The notes: generated by a model from the sequence alone, not told the origin. 64,000 nt of DNA from Micromonospora luteifusca (GCF_016907275.1 NZ_JAFBBP010000001.1:124001-188000), one strand, 5' to 3'. Shown: positions 34,179 to 42,760, counted from the first letter of the stretch. Translations and numbers: made by a program.

Positions 34179-34748
34179 TCAGCCTCCGGCGGTGACCGTG
34201 GTGGCGGTGACAGTGCCGTCGGCCGCCGGGCCGCCCTGCACGGTGACGCTCTGCCCGGCCTTGAGTGCGGTCAGCTTGCTGACCTCGGCGATGCGGACCG
34301 CGGTGTCGTCGGTGGTACGGACGGTGACCACGGTGCCGTCGGCGGTCTCCACGTAGAGTGTTCCACCGTCGACCAGCTTCACCTTCCCGCTGGTGGTGGC
34401 CGGCGCGGTCGCGCTGCCGGGGGCACCCGCGCCGTTGTGGCCCGCGCCGTTCTGGCCACGCCCGGCGGCACCGGGGAAGGCGGTGGGGAAACCGCCCGGG
34501 AAGCCGGCCCTCCCCGACCCGGCAGTGTTCGGCGGCTCGCCCCAGCGCTGCTGCACGTGCACCCCGCCCAGGAAACCGGCCAGCACCAGCACCAGGGTGC
34601 CGAGCACGGCAGTGGCCCGGTTCCACCAGCGCTGCGGCGCCGCCGCAGCGAGCGCGCCGGTCAGGTCGCGATCCGGGGCCCCCGCCGCTGTGGGCGTCTG
34701 CGGGTGATCGTCGACCCGGTCGAAGGTGACGGTGTCGCTGCTGTCCAT
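34179..34748 (-). CDS. membrane-anchored DUF5666-like protein
   Basis: 189 aa from ATG (MDSSDTVTFDRVDD), GAGGA six bases upstream. A charged cytoplasmic N-terminus is followed by one helix (AVLGTLVLVLAGFLGGV, about residues 47-63), a Gly/Asn-rich linker and a small beta domain (GKVKLVDGGTLYVETADG ... GQSVTVQGG). The domain resembles DUF5666 repeats found beside MacB-type efflux genes. It starts 21 bases after the permease stop, the last gene of that operon. Function unknown. Confidence 0.75.
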   Translation of the reverse strand: MDSSDTVTFDRVDDHPQTPTAAGAPDRDLTGALAAAAPQRWWNRATAVLGTLVLVLAGFLGGVHVQQRWGEPPNTAGSGRAGFPGGFPTAFPGAAGRGQNGAGHNGAGAPGSATAPATTSGKVKLVDGGTLYVETADGTVVTVRTTDDTAVRIAEVSKLTALKAGQSVTVQGGPAADGTVTATTVTAGG

Positions 34749-34769
34749 GTCGTGTCCTCGCATGTCGGC

Positions 34770-35963
34770 CTACTCGTAGCGCAGGGCATCGATGGGACGC
34801 AGCCGGGCCGCCCGGGCCGCTGGCAGGCCACCGAAGAACAGGCCGATCGCCACCGAGACGCCGAGGGCCAGCCCCACCGAGCTGGGCACGATCACCGGGT
34901 GGACGCCGACAATGGTGAACTGTGCACCGATCAGCGCCGCCGCCACCCCGAGCGCCCCGCCGAGGAGGCTCAGCATCGTCGCCTCCACCAGGAACTGGGT
35001 CAGCACGGTACGTCGGCTGGCGCCGAGCGCCTTACGGATGCCGATCTCGCGGGTCCGCTCGGTCACCGTGACCAGCATGATGTTGGTGATGCCGATGCCA
35101 CCGACCAGCAGGCTGATCGCGGCCACCGCGCCCAGCAGCACCGTGAACGTGTCGGCCGTCTCGGACTGGGTCTGCAGGAGCTGCGCGGCGTTCTGAATCC
35201 GGTACGGGGCGTTGCCCGAGGTGGACGCCGGCAGGCGCTGGGCGAGCACCGTGGAAACCTGCCCCTGGGCCGCCGGCACCCGGCCCGCATCGGTCGCCTC
35301 CACCAGGATCGAGTTGAGCGGCCCGTACCCGGTGAGCACCTCGCGTACCGCCCGCAGCGGGGCGATCACGGTGTCGTTGGCGTCCTGGAAGCCGGTCGAG
35401 GACTTCGCCGCCAGCACCCCGACCACGGTGAACAGCGCGCCCCCCACGGTGACCTGCCGACCCACCGGATCCCTGCCCCCGAACAGTTCGTCGGCCACGG
35501 TGCGGCCGAGGACGACCACCCGACGGCCCTGCGCCTCGTCGTCGGCGCTGAAGGCGGCACCACTGTTCACCGGCGAATTGGCCGCGGTGAACCAGCTCGG
35601 CCGGGTGCCAACGAACTGTGGCACTTCGTGATCGGTGCCCTCGAAGGTGAGGGTGGTGCTGGTGGTGACCAGCGGCGAGACCGACCGTACGTCGGGCGCG
35701 AGCAGCGGGTCGACGAGCGCGTCGGCGACCTCAAGGGTCAACCCTCCACCGCCGCCGCCCCGGTTCGCGCCGGTCACCGTCAGCGTGTTGGTGCCCAAGG
35801 CCTCGATCCGATTCGTGATCACCTGAGCGGAGCCGTTGCCGACCGCGACCAGCAGGATCACCGCGGCGACCCCGATCAGGATGCCCAGCATGGTCAGCGC
35901 CGAGCGCAGCTTGTTGGCGGCGACCCCGCGCAGCGCGAACCGGACGATCTCGGCGAGGTTCAT
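34770..35963 (-). CDS. MacB-like ABC transporter permease (FtsX family)
   Basis: 397 aa. TM1 (about residues 20-42), a large extracytoplasmic MacB_PCD domain (about 45-270) and three C-terminal helices with the FtsX segment TVTERTREIGIRKALGAS (about residue 300). ATGA overlap with the ATPase gene. With the ATPase and HlyD-like adaptor it forms a tripartite-style efflux or mechanotransmission system; in a Gram-positive the adaptor would act in the cell-wall zone. Confidence 0.93.
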   Translation of the reverse strand: MNLAEIVRFALRGVAANKLRSALTMLGILIGVAAVILLVAVGNGSAQVITNRIEALGTNTLTVTGANRGGGGGGLTLEVADALVDPLLAPDVRSVSPLVTTSTTLTFEGTDHEVPQFVGTRPSWFTAANSPVNSGAAFSADDEAQGRRVVVLGRTVADELFGGRDPVGRQVTVGGALFTVVGVLAAKSSTGFQDANDTVIAPLRAVREVLTGYGPLNSILVEATDAGRVPAAQGQVSTVLAQRLPASTSGNAPYRIQNAAQLLQTQSETADTFTVLLGAVAAISLLVGGIGITNIMLVTVTERTREIGIRKALGASRRTVLTQFLVEATMLSLLGGALGVAAALIGAQFTIVGVHPVIVPSSVGLALGVSVAIGLFFGGLPAARAARLRPIDALRYE

Positions 35964-36697
35964 CGCCCCGCCGCCGCTGCGGAGTGCCGCCCGCCCTGCC
36001 GGACGTCCGAGCGGATCTGCCCGTCGAGCAGCCGGATCAGCCGCCCCGCGCGGGTGCCCACCTCCGGCTCGTGGGTGATCAGCACGATGGTCCGGCCCGC
36101 TGCGTTGAGCTGGTCGAAGACCGCCAGGATGTCCTCGGTAGAGCGGCTGTCCAGGTTGCCGGTCGGCTCGTCGGCGAGCACCAACGCCGGCTCGGTGACC
36201 AACGCCCTGGCCACCGCGACCCGCTGCTGCTGGCCGCCGGAGAGCTGGTTGGGCTGGTGGCCGGCCCGGTCGGCCAGCCCCACGGCGTCCAGCGCGGCGA
36301 GCGCCCGCCGCCGCCGCTGACCGGCCCGCACTCCGGCGTACGCCAGCGGCAGCTCGACATTGGCCAGCGCGGAGGTCCGCGGGATCAGGTTGAACGACTG
36401 GAAGACGAAACCGATGAGCCGGTTTCGGACCAGGGCGAGCTGGCGGTCGGCGAGGCGGCCGACATCCACCCCGTCCAGCAGATACTGCCCGTTCGACGGC
36501 ACGTCGAGACAGCCGAGGATGTTCATCAGAGTGGACTTGCCGGAGCCGGAGGAGCCCATGATCGCCACATAGTCGCCGGCCGCGACGGTGAGCGAGATTC
36601 CGCGCAGGGCATGCACCGCCGCCGGGCCCTCGCCGTACACCTTGCTCAGTGCGCGGACGTCCAGAACCGGTGGTCGTGCCGCGTTTCCTGGAGCCAT
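35960..36697 (-). CDS. MacB-type ABC transporter ATP-binding protein
   Basis: 245 aa. Walker A GSSGSGKST, Q-loop FQSFNLIPRTS, signature LSGGQQQRVAVARAL, Walker B LVLADEPTGNLDS and H-loop ITHEPEV are all intact. The LolD/MacB subfamily is shown by PTGNLD. ATG overlaps the adaptor stop (TGATG) and its own stop overlaps the permease start. Confidence 0.95.
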   Translation of the reverse strand: MAPGNAARPPVLDVRALSKVYGEGPAAVHALRGISLTVAAGDYVAIMGSSGSGKSTLMNILGCLDVPSNGQYLLDGVDVGRLADRQLALVRNRLIGFVFQSFNLIPRTSALANVELPLAYAGVRAGQRRRRALAALDAVGLADRAGHQPNQLSGGQQQRVAVARALVTEPALVLADEPTGNLDSRSTEDILAVFDQLNAAGRTIVLITHEPEVGTRAGRLIRLLDGQIRSDVRQGGRHSAAAAGR

Positions 36698-37941
36698 CAA
36701 CGAGTCCCGTTCCCGCCTCGGCCACCGCCGTTGGGGAAGCCGCCCCCACCCCGGAAACCACCGCCGCCCGGGAAGCCACCGCCGCCCGGAGGGCCACCCC
36801 CGGCGCGCGGAGCGCCGCCGGTGCCACCCGTGCTGTCGCCCTGCGGCAGCACCACCCGGTCTCCCTCGGTCAGCCCGGCGGTGACCTCGTACGCCTGATC
36901 ACCGACGAGACCCACGGTGACCCGCCGGCTCTCCTGCCCGGCCTCGGTGAGCACCGTGACGGTGTGCCGATCGCCGGCGCCGGAGACCGCGGCCGAGTTG
37001 ACCAGTAGGACGTCCTTGGCGGTCCCGGTGACCACGCTGACCCGGACGGTCTGCCCCGGTTTGGCGCCGGCCGGCAGTTTGGTCACGCTGACCGACACCC
37101 CGTACGTGACCACGTTGTTGGTGGTGCTGGCCTGCGGATCGACCGCGACCACCGCGCCGACGGCCTGCGCGCTCTGCAGCGCGTTCCAGGTGATGGTGGC
37201 GGGCTGTCCGACCTTCAGCTTCGTCGCGTCCGCCTCGGCGAAGCCGGCCGTAACCTGGAGCTTCGTCAGGTCGGCCAGCTCGACGAACCCGCCGCTGGAA
37301 TTGGAACCGGAACTGCTGGAGCCGGAGCCGCCCTTCGGCCCGCCGGTCGAGCCGCCAGTCGCGCTGGCGGCCGAGCCGTTGCCCGCGGACCCGCCGGCAG
37401 AGCTGCCGACGGTGCCGTTGACCGCGACCACCGTGCCGGCCATCGGCGCGGTCAGTCGGGTGCCGCCCACCCCGGCCTGCGCCTCGTCCACCGCCAGCTC
37501 GGCCTGGGTGACCGAGTTCTCCGCCGACGAGGTGTCCGAACCGCCCTCCTCGGCGCGGTCCAGGGCATCCCGCGCGGCGGTCAGGTTCGCCTTCGCCACA
37601 TCGAGGTCGCGCTGTGCGGCAGCTGGATCGACGGCGGCCAGCAGTTGCCCTTTCTTCACCACCTGGCCGACCCGCACAGAGATCGAAGTGACGGTACCGG
37701 CGGTGGCAAAGCTGGCGCTGGCCGTCGACGCGCTGCTCACCGAGCCGTCGGCGGTGACGGTAGCGGTCACCGTGCCCCGGGAGACACTGACGGTCCGCGC
37801 GCCGGTGGGCCGGCCTGCCTGCGCCGAGTCGCCGCGCACGGACAGCCAGGCCCAGCAGCCACCGCCGGCCAGCAACAGGACCAGGGCGGCGTTGACCGCG
37901 ACGGGAGGCTGGCGCAGGACGGCCGGCAGGCGCACTCGCAT
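36697..37941 (-). CDS. HlyD/RND-type efflux adaptor 1
   Basis: 414 aa. One N-terminal helix (AVNAALVLLLAGGGCWAWL), a barrel-sandwich half (GTVTSISVRVGQVVKKGQLLAAVD), a short coiled coil with the NLTAARDALDRAEE pattern, the second lipoyl half (LTAPMAGTVVAVNGTVG), a Ser/Gly-rich insert and a Gly-rich C-terminal tail. First gene of the efflux operon. A CTCYGAG-type direct repeat lies 45 bases upstream, so it is probably activated by the neighbouring response regulator. Confidence 0.92.
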   Translation of the reverse strand: MRVRLPAVLRQPPVAVNAALVLLLAGGGCWAWLSVRGDSAQAGRPTGARTVSVSRGTVTATVTADGSVSSASTASASFATAGTVTSISVRVGQVVKKGQLLAAVDPAAAQRDLDVAKANLTAARDALDRAEEGGSDTSSAENSVTQAELAVDEAQAGVGGTRLTAPMAGTVVAVNGTVGSSAGGSAGNGSAASATGGSTGGPKGGSGSSSSGSNSSGGFVELADLTKLQVTAGFAEADATKLKVGQPATITWNALQSAQAVGAVVAVDPQASTTNNVVTYGVSVSVTKLPAGAKPGQTVRVSVVTGTAKDVLLVNSAAVSGAGDRHTVTVLTEAGQESRRVTVGLVGDQAYEVTAGLTEGDRVVLPQGDSTGGTGGAPRAGGGPPGGGGFPGGGGFRGGGGFPNGGGRGGNGTR

Positions 37942-37986
37942 GCCGGTCAGCCTCGCCGGCGCGCCTGGGAGGATCTTCGACGCAAG

Positions 37987-38004
37987 CTCAGAGCTGGCTC
38001 GGAA
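37987..38004 (-). promoter_or_regulatory. CTCYGAG 11-bp direct repeat, efflux operon promoter
   Basis: On the minus strand TTCCGAGCCAGCTCTGAG: two 7-mers spaced 11 bp apart. It overlaps the histidine-kinase stop codon and lies 45 bases from the adaptor-1 start. The same element precedes adaptor 2 and the lipoprotein gene. Confidence 0.65.
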
Positions 38005-39640
38005 TCGGCGCCGCCGGGTCGTCGTCCGGCGACGTCGACCGTGAAGGTACGGCGGGCAGCAGCACTCGGAAGGTCGTCCCCGCGCTGGCGGAAGTCTCCA
38101 GCTCGATCCAGCCGCCGTGCGCGTGCACGATCGACGCGGCGATGGACAATCCCAGCCCGGAGCCGCCCCCGCTGCCCCGGCCCCGGCTCTCCTCGACGCG
38201 GTACAGCCGCTCGAAGACCCGACCGGCATGGTCGGCGGGGATTCCCGGCCCGTCGTCGTGCACCTCCAACACGGCGAGCCCGTCGGCGGTCACCGCGGTC
38301 GCCGGGCCGGACCGGACCACCGGCCCGGCCGGCGCGGTGGCCAGCCAACCGATCCGCACGGTCACCGCTGCCGCCGCAGGGGTGTGCTGCACCGCGTTGC
38401 CGACCAGGTTCGCGGCAACCTGACGCAGCCGGTGCTCGTCGCCGAGCACGGTCGGCGTCGCGAAGGTCGGGTCGTGTTCGGCGAGGGTGCTCAGCCGGAT
38501 CGGCCGACCGGGCGTACGGGCGTGCGTGTCCCGGATGGTGTCGGCGGCTATCTCCAGCAGATCCACCGGACGCAACGTCGGCGTACGCTGCCGGTCCAGT
38601 CGGGCCAGCAGCAGCAGATCCTCCACCAGCACGCCCATCCGGGCCGCCTCGCTCTCGATCCGGCCCATCGTCTCGTCCAGTGCGGGGCCGGCCGGGGCAC
38701 CGCCCCGCCGGTACAACTCGGCGAAGCCGCGGATCGAGGTCAGCGGCGTCCGCAGCTCGTGCGAGGCGTCCGCGACGAACTGCCGTAGCCGGCGTTCGGT
38801 GGCTGCGCGGGCGCTCATCTCAGTGCCTATCCGGTCCAGCATCAGGTTCACCGCGGCACCCAATCGGCCCGGCTCGGTGTGCGGGTCGGTGTCGTCCACC
38901 CGGTGCACGAGGTCGCCGCCGGTGATGCCGGCGACGACCCGCTCCATCCGCGTCAGCGGGCGCAAGCCGAGCCGAACCACCGAGGCGGCCAGCAGCCCGA
39001 GGCCGAGCAGCACCCCGCCGGTGACCGCGACGTCGATGAGCAGCAACCGGTCGGCAGTCTCGGTCGTCTCGGCCAGAGAGGCCCCGACCACCACGACCGC
39101 GCCGGTGCTGCCGGCCGGCACGGCGTACAGCCGCCAGTCCGCGCCGCCGTCGCCGCCGGGTGCGGTGTACGGGCGACCGGCACGGGCGCGGGCGGTCACC
39201 TCGGTCAGCGGACCCGGGTCAGGCGCGGCCTCGCTGGGGGTGCTGCTGTGCTCGGCGTCGCGGGTGCCGTCGGCCCGGTAGTACAGGAACAGTTGGTCCG
39301 GCCCGAGGCGGGCGAGCCGGCCGGGTTGCGCGCCGGGAGGCCCGTTGCCCGGCCAGGTGCCCGCCGATTCTGGCGAGGCGGTCGACGTGGTGGACGGTGT
39401 CGGGGCGGGCACGGCCGACGGGTAGATCGTGGCCAGGGCCGGGCGGGGCCCGCCGGTGAACGGGCGGACCTGCGCGGCGAGCTGCTCGTCCACGCGATCC
39501 AACAGGTAGCCACGCAGCAGCATCAGGCCGGCCGCGTTCGCCCCGATCAGGCCCAGCGTGGCGAGCGCCCCGACGACCAGGACCAGCCGGGACCGCAGCG
39601 TCCAGTGCGACCACGGACGCACCCGGGGCAGCCCGCTCAC
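37988..39640 (-). CDS. sensor histidine kinase (HAMP, OmpR-system type)
   Basis: 550 aa from GTG overlapping the regulator stop (GTGA). TM1 about residues 15-40, extracytoplasmic sensor of about 160 residues with Pro/Ser/Thr-rich part, TM2 about 210-230, HAMP, then HisKA with phospho-His in DASHELRTPLTSI (about 293), N-box NLVGNAVQHT, G1 VHDDGPGIP and G2 GSGLGLSI. Complete orthodox kinase, partner of the regulator at 39637. The signal is unknown; MacB-type neighbours suggest envelope stress or antimicrobial peptides. Confidence 0.94.
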   Translation of the reverse strand: MSGLPRVRPWSHWTLRSRLVLVVGALATLGLIGANAAGLMLLRGYLLDRVDEQLAAQVRPFTGGPRPALATIYPSAVPAPTPSTTSTASPESAGTWPGNGPPGAQPGRLARLGPDQLFLYYRADGTRDAEHSSTPSEAAPDPGPLTEVTARARAGRPYTAPGGDGGADWRLYAVPAGSTGAVVVVGASLAETTETADRLLLIDVAVTGGVLLGLGLLAASVVRLGLRPLTRMERVVAGITGGDLVHRVDDTDPHTEPGRLGAAVNLMLDRIGTEMSARAATERRLRQFVADASHELRTPLTSIRGFAELYRRGGAPAGPALDETMGRIESEAARMGVLVEDLLLLARLDRQRTPTLRPVDLLEIAADTIRDTHARTPGRPIRLSTLAEHDPTFATPTVLGDEHRLRQVAANLVGNAVQHTPAAAAVTVRIGWLATAPAGPVVRSGPATAVTADGLAVLEVHDDGPGIPADHAGRVFERLYRVEESRGRGSGGGSGLGLSIAASIVHAHGGWIELETSASAGTTFRVLLPAVPSRSTSPDDDPAAPIPSQL

Positions 39641-40401
39641 TCGTCGCCGCGCGGCAGACGCAGGGTGTAGCCCACCCCGCGTACCGTGTGGATCAGCGGC
39701 GGACCGGTCCGGTCCACCTTGCGCCGCAGGTAGTAGACGTACGACTCGACGATCCGCCCGTCGCCACCGAAGTCGTAGTTCCATACCCGGTCCAGGATCT
39801 GCGCCTTGCTGACCACTCGACCGGCGTTGAGCAGCAGATACCGCAGCAGCCGGAACTCGGTGGGCGACAGGTCGACCGGTCGGCCGCCGCGGCGTACCTC
39901 GTGGGCGTCCTCGTCCAACTCCAGGTCCGTGTAGCGCAGCGACCGGCTGTCCGAGGTGGAGGGCAACTCCGAGCGGGTACGCCGCAGGATCGCCCTGATC
40001 CGCAGCACCACCTCCTCCAGGCTGAACGGCTTGGCCACGTAGTCGTCCGCACCGGCCACCAGGCCGGCAACCCGATCTTCGACGGTGTCCCGGGCGGTCA
40101 GGAACAGCACCGGCACCGGCCGGCCAGCGGCCCGCAAACGCCGAGCCACCTCGAAGCCGTCCAGGTCAGGCAACATCACGTCCAGGATGACCAGGTCCGG
40201 GGCGAACTCCTCCACGACGGTCAGCGCGGCCCGCCCGGACCCCGCCACGCGCACGTCGTACGCGACCAGCCGCAAGGTAGCGGCCAGCAAGGTGGAGATG
40301 TTCGGCTCGTCGTCGACCACCAGCAGGCGGGCGGCGGCGGGTTCGCCCTCGGCAGTCGGGGTGGGGCCGGCCGTGGCAGGCCGGAGGATGTCGGTGTGCA
40401 C
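39637..40401 (-). CDS. OmpR-family response regulator
   Basis: 254 aa from GTG. Receiver domain with acidic pair VVDDE, phospho-acceptor Asp74 (LVILDVML) and Lys in YVAKPFS, followed by a winged-helix Trans_reg_C domain ending RGVGYTLR. It carries an N-terminal extension of about 24 residues. OmpR-type proteins bind tandem repeats with about 11-bp period, which is the architecture of the CTCYGAG sites around it. No ribosome site is obvious. Confidence 0.94.
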   Translation of the reverse strand: MHTDILRPATAGPTPTAEGEPAAARLLVVDDEPNISTLLAATLRLVAYDVRVAGSGRAALTVVEEFAPDLVILDVMLPDLDGFEVARRLRAAGRPVPVLFLTARDTVEDRVAGLVAGADDYVAKPFSLEEVVLRIRAILRRTRSELPSTSDSRSLRYTDLELDEDAHEVRRGGRPVDLSPTEFRLLRYLLLNAGRVVSKAQILDRVWNYDFGGDGRIVESYVYYLRRKVDRTGPPLIHTVRGVGYTLRLPRGDE

Positions 40402-40459
40402 GGGAGATGACTACCGGACCAGCCTCCGCGAAAACTGTGCCGAACCTGTGCGTGGGCTG

Positions 40460-41752
40460 TCACCAGGAGCGCAGCACCAGCTCACCGGGGGCGAGCCCGG
40501 AGGTTATCTCGGCGTACTGGTTGCCGCGCAGTCCCAGGGTGACGGTGCGGGCCGGCCCGCCGCCGGCCGGCAGTACGGTGCCGGTGTGGTCGGGGCCGTC
40601 GTGCACGGCGGTCGACAGCACGCGCAGCACGTCTGACACGGCACCGGTCCGCACCGTCACCGCGGCGCTCTGCCCGACCAGCAGGTTCTCCGGGGCGACA
40701 GCGAAGGACAGCACCACGCCGTAGCGGACCATCGTGCCGTCGACCGCGCCGACCGGGTCGACCTGCACCACGGTCGCCGGGAACGTCTGCCCCGGCCGGT
40801 CAGCCAGGGACAGCGTCGCGCTCTGCCCCACCGCGAGCGCCCCGGCGTCGGCCTCCGGGAACTTCGCCGACACCTGCATGGAGTACGTGTCGGCCAGGGT
40901 GATGAAGGTGGCTCCGCGGGTGACCTGGCTGCCCACCGGTCCGGCGATGGAGAGCACGGTGCCTGCCATCGGCGCGGTGATGGTGGCGCCAGCGACTGTT
41001 TGCCGCGCCTCGCTGAGGGTGGCCTCGGCCTGGTTGACCCGGCGTTGGGCGGCCAGAATCTGATCCGTACCCCCGGTGGTGCCTCCGCGGTCCGCGCCGC
41101 AGCGCGGGCCGCTCTGCCCAGGGGCGGTCGGCGTCCGGGGAGCGCTGGGTACGCCGGTGACACTCGGCGCGGGCCGGCCAGGCATGCTGGTCGGCGTGGC
41201 GGAGCTTGCCGTGGGTCGGGGCGTCGGGCTGTCACTGGCGGTGGGTGTGGCAGTCGACGGCGTCGTCGTGGCCTGCGCAGAGCGCCACACCACCGGCCGC
41301 ATCCCGGAGCCGGCGCCGGCCGGGCAGCTCACCACCGGGTCGTCGTCGACGGAGTCCCGGGCCATGGTCAGGGCGGCTCGGGCCTCGGCCAGGTTGTCCT
41401 CGGCGTCCTGGACGGCATCCGCCGCCCCGGCGGCGTCCGCGTCGGCGATCGCAGCAAGCCGCTGGCCCACCTTGACCACGCTGCCCGGCCGGACGCCGAC
41501 CGTTTGCACGGTGCCCGCGACGCTGAAGCCGAGGCTGCGGGTGGTGGCCGGCCGGACGGTGCCCGAGGTGGCCACCTCAACCGCGACCGGCCCCCGGTCG
41601 ACGGCCACGGTCACCGGCCGGGCCGGCGCGTCCTCGGCGTCTGCGGCCCAGACGCGCACCCCAGCCACGCCGAGCAGCAGCACGCCGACGGCACCGGCCG
41701 CCCACCAACGGGCCTGCCGGGTACGCCAGCGTCGCTTCAGGCCGATCCCCAT
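40460..41752 (-). CDS. HlyD/RND-type efflux adaptor 2
   Basis: 430 aa from ATG (MGIGLKRRWRTRQ). One helix (about residues 17-32), first lipoyl half VQTVGVRPGSVVKVGQRLAAI, a predicted coiled coil interrupted by a Ser/Thr/Pro-rich insert of about 70 residues with two cysteines, and second half ITAPMAGTVLSIAGPVGSQV. It stands alone upstream of the two-component genes, without its own ATPase or permease, and could be an alternative adaptor for the MacB-like pump. A CTCYGAG repeat is 46 bases upstream. The 660-codon extended frame is a shadow. Confidence 0.88.
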   Translation of the reverse strand: MGIGLKRRWRTRQARWWAAGAVGVLLLGVAGVRVWAADAEDAPARPVTVAVDRGPVAVEVATSGTVRPATTRSLGFSVAGTVQTVGVRPGSVVKVGQRLAAIADADAAGAADAVQDAEDNLAEARAALTMARDSVDDDPVVSCPAGAGSGMRPVVWRSAQATTTPSTATPTASDSPTPRPTASSATPTSMPGRPAPSVTGVPSAPRTPTAPGQSGPRCGADRGGTTGGTDQILAAQRRVNQAEATLSEARQTVAGATITAPMAGTVLSIAGPVGSQVTRGATFITLADTYSMQVSAKFPEADAGALAVGQSATLSLADRPGQTFPATVVQVDPVGAVDGTMVRYGVVLSFAVAPENLLVGQSAAVTVRTGAVSDVLRVLSTAVHDGPDHTGTVLPAGGGPARTVTLGLRGNQYAEITSGLAPGELVLRSW

Positions 41753-41798
41753 GGTCGGCCAGTCTGCGCACCGCGCCTCGCGGTCGGCTCGACCCCAC

Positions 41799-41816
41799 CT
41801 CAGAGTTGGCTCGGAG
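41799..41816 (-). promoter_or_regulatory. CTCYGAG 11-bp direct repeat, adaptor-2 promoter
   Basis: Minus strand CTCCGAGCCAACTCTGAG, 46 bases before the adaptor-2 start, nearly the same distance as the matching element before adaptor 1. Confidence 0.65.
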
Positions 41817-41910
41817 CCGGTAACACCGGCGCCGCTCGCCTGCGGGCTCCGAGCGCACGGCCGACCCGGTCGGCACCTGGGCCGGCACCTCCGGGCCGGC
41901 AACTCGCGCC

Positions 41911-41949
41911 GACGTCCCGGACCGACGTCCCGGACCGACGTCCCGGACC
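41911..41949. repeat. 13-bp unit, three perfect tandem copies
   Basis: GACGTCCCGGACC repeated three times just before the CTCCGAG triplet in the divergent adaptor-2/lipoprotein region. Could be an additional protein-binding array or simple slippage. Confidence 0.8.
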
Positions 41950-41950
41950 G

Positions 41951-41979
41951 CTCCGAGGGAACTCCGAGCCGGATCTGAG
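41951..41979 (+). promoter_or_regulatory. triple CTCYGAG direct repeat, lipoprotein promoter
   Basis: Three 7-mers CTCCGAG, CTCCGAG and ATCTGAG start at 41951, 41962 and 41973, exactly 11 bp apart, 60 bases upstream of the lipoprotein start. This is the fullest version of the element and fits OmpR-family tandem binding. Confidence 0.7.
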
Positions 41980-42039
41980 CCGCCGACGAGGTACGACCGG
42001 TTCGCTGAGCAGGTCCCGGAGAAGGCCTGAGGAGTCCCT

Positions 42040-42675
42040 GTGCCGTTGACTGCAAGATACCGCCGGCTCGCGGCCGTACTGACCACCACCGCCTCGGCCG
42101 TTCTGCTGCTGGCGGCCTGCGGCGGCGGATCGGACGACGGCGACACGTCGAGCGCCGCAGGTGGGGCGGGGAACGCGTTCGCCGCGTACCAGGAGTGCCT
42201 ACGGGACAACGGCGTGACGCTTCCGACGTTGGACCCGTCCCGCGTCCCGGGCCGTGCGCACGGCACCGCCCGCCCGTCGGGCTTCCCGACTGCCCGCCCG
42301 TCCGGCTTTCCCACTGCCCGCCCGTCCGGCTTCCCGACCGCCCGCGCGTCGGGCAGTGCGGACCCGTCGCGCGGCCCGGGGCGGGGCTTTCCGGGCGGCG
42401 GCCGGCCGGAGGGGGTCGACGAGCAGACCTGGCAAAAGGCACAGCAGACCTGCGCGTCGGTCCGACCCAGCGGCCGGCCGAACGGCTTCGGCCGACCGGG
42501 CGGGTCGGGCTCGCCGGACGGCCGACCGGGCGGGTCGGGCGATGGGCGGGCGACCGCGTACCGCACCTGCCTGAGCAATCGCGGCCTCGATCCGGACCGG
42601 CTCGACAGCGGCGACGCGAAGACCCGCGAGGCGGTGACCGCCTGCGCGGTGCTCAGCCCGTCACCGACGCCCTGA
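42040..42675 (+). CDS. secreted lipoprotein with paired Cys motifs and PSGFPTAR repeats
   Basis: 211 aa from GTG with GAGGAG seven bases upstream. Signal peptide with lipobox LLLAAC (about residue 27). The mature protein has two similar segments, AYQECLRDNGV and AYRTCLSNRGLD, each followed by a further Cys (QQTCASV, VTACAV), flanking a low-complexity Pro/Gly/Ser/Arg region with three copies of an eight-residue repeat. Similar Cys-motif lipoproteins accompany HlyD/MacB genes in actinobacteria. It probably belongs to the response-regulator regulon. Function unknown. Confidence 0.8.
   Translation: MPLTARYRRLAAVLTTTASAVLLLAACGGGSDDGDTSSAAGGAGNAFAAYQECLRDNGVTLPTLDPSRVPGRAHGTARPSGFPTARPSGFPTARPSGFPTARASGSADPSRGPGRGFPGGGRPEGVDEQTWQKAQQTCASVRPSGRPNGFGRPGGSGSPDGRPGGSGDGRATAYRTCLSNRGLDPDRLDSGDAKTREAVTACAVLSPSPTP
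42265..42354. repeat. 24-bp tandem repeat in the lipoprotein gene
   Basis: Three full copies and one partial copy of a 24-bp unit encode TARPSGFP; they keep the frame and sit in a disordered region. Confidence 0.85.
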
Positions 42676-42700
42676 CCGTCGCGGCTGCACTCTCACCCTC

Positions 42701-42760
42701 GATCAAATGATGAAAAGTAGGTCCCGGGAACGGCACTGACCTACTTTTCATCATCTGATC
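42701..42760. repeat. AT-rich GATC-bounded palindrome
   Basis: Arms of 23 bp with one mismatch (core ATGATGAAAAGTAGGTC, perfect 17 bp) flank a 14-base loop; both ends are GATC. The arms are far more AT-rich than the surroundings. It starts 25 bases after the lipoprotein stop and could terminate that transcript or be a mobile palindrome. Confidence 0.75.

Noticed and set aside
42265..42354. CRISPR-like repeat array
   Set aside because: The repeats are contiguous without spacers and encode an in-frame eight-residue protein repeat.
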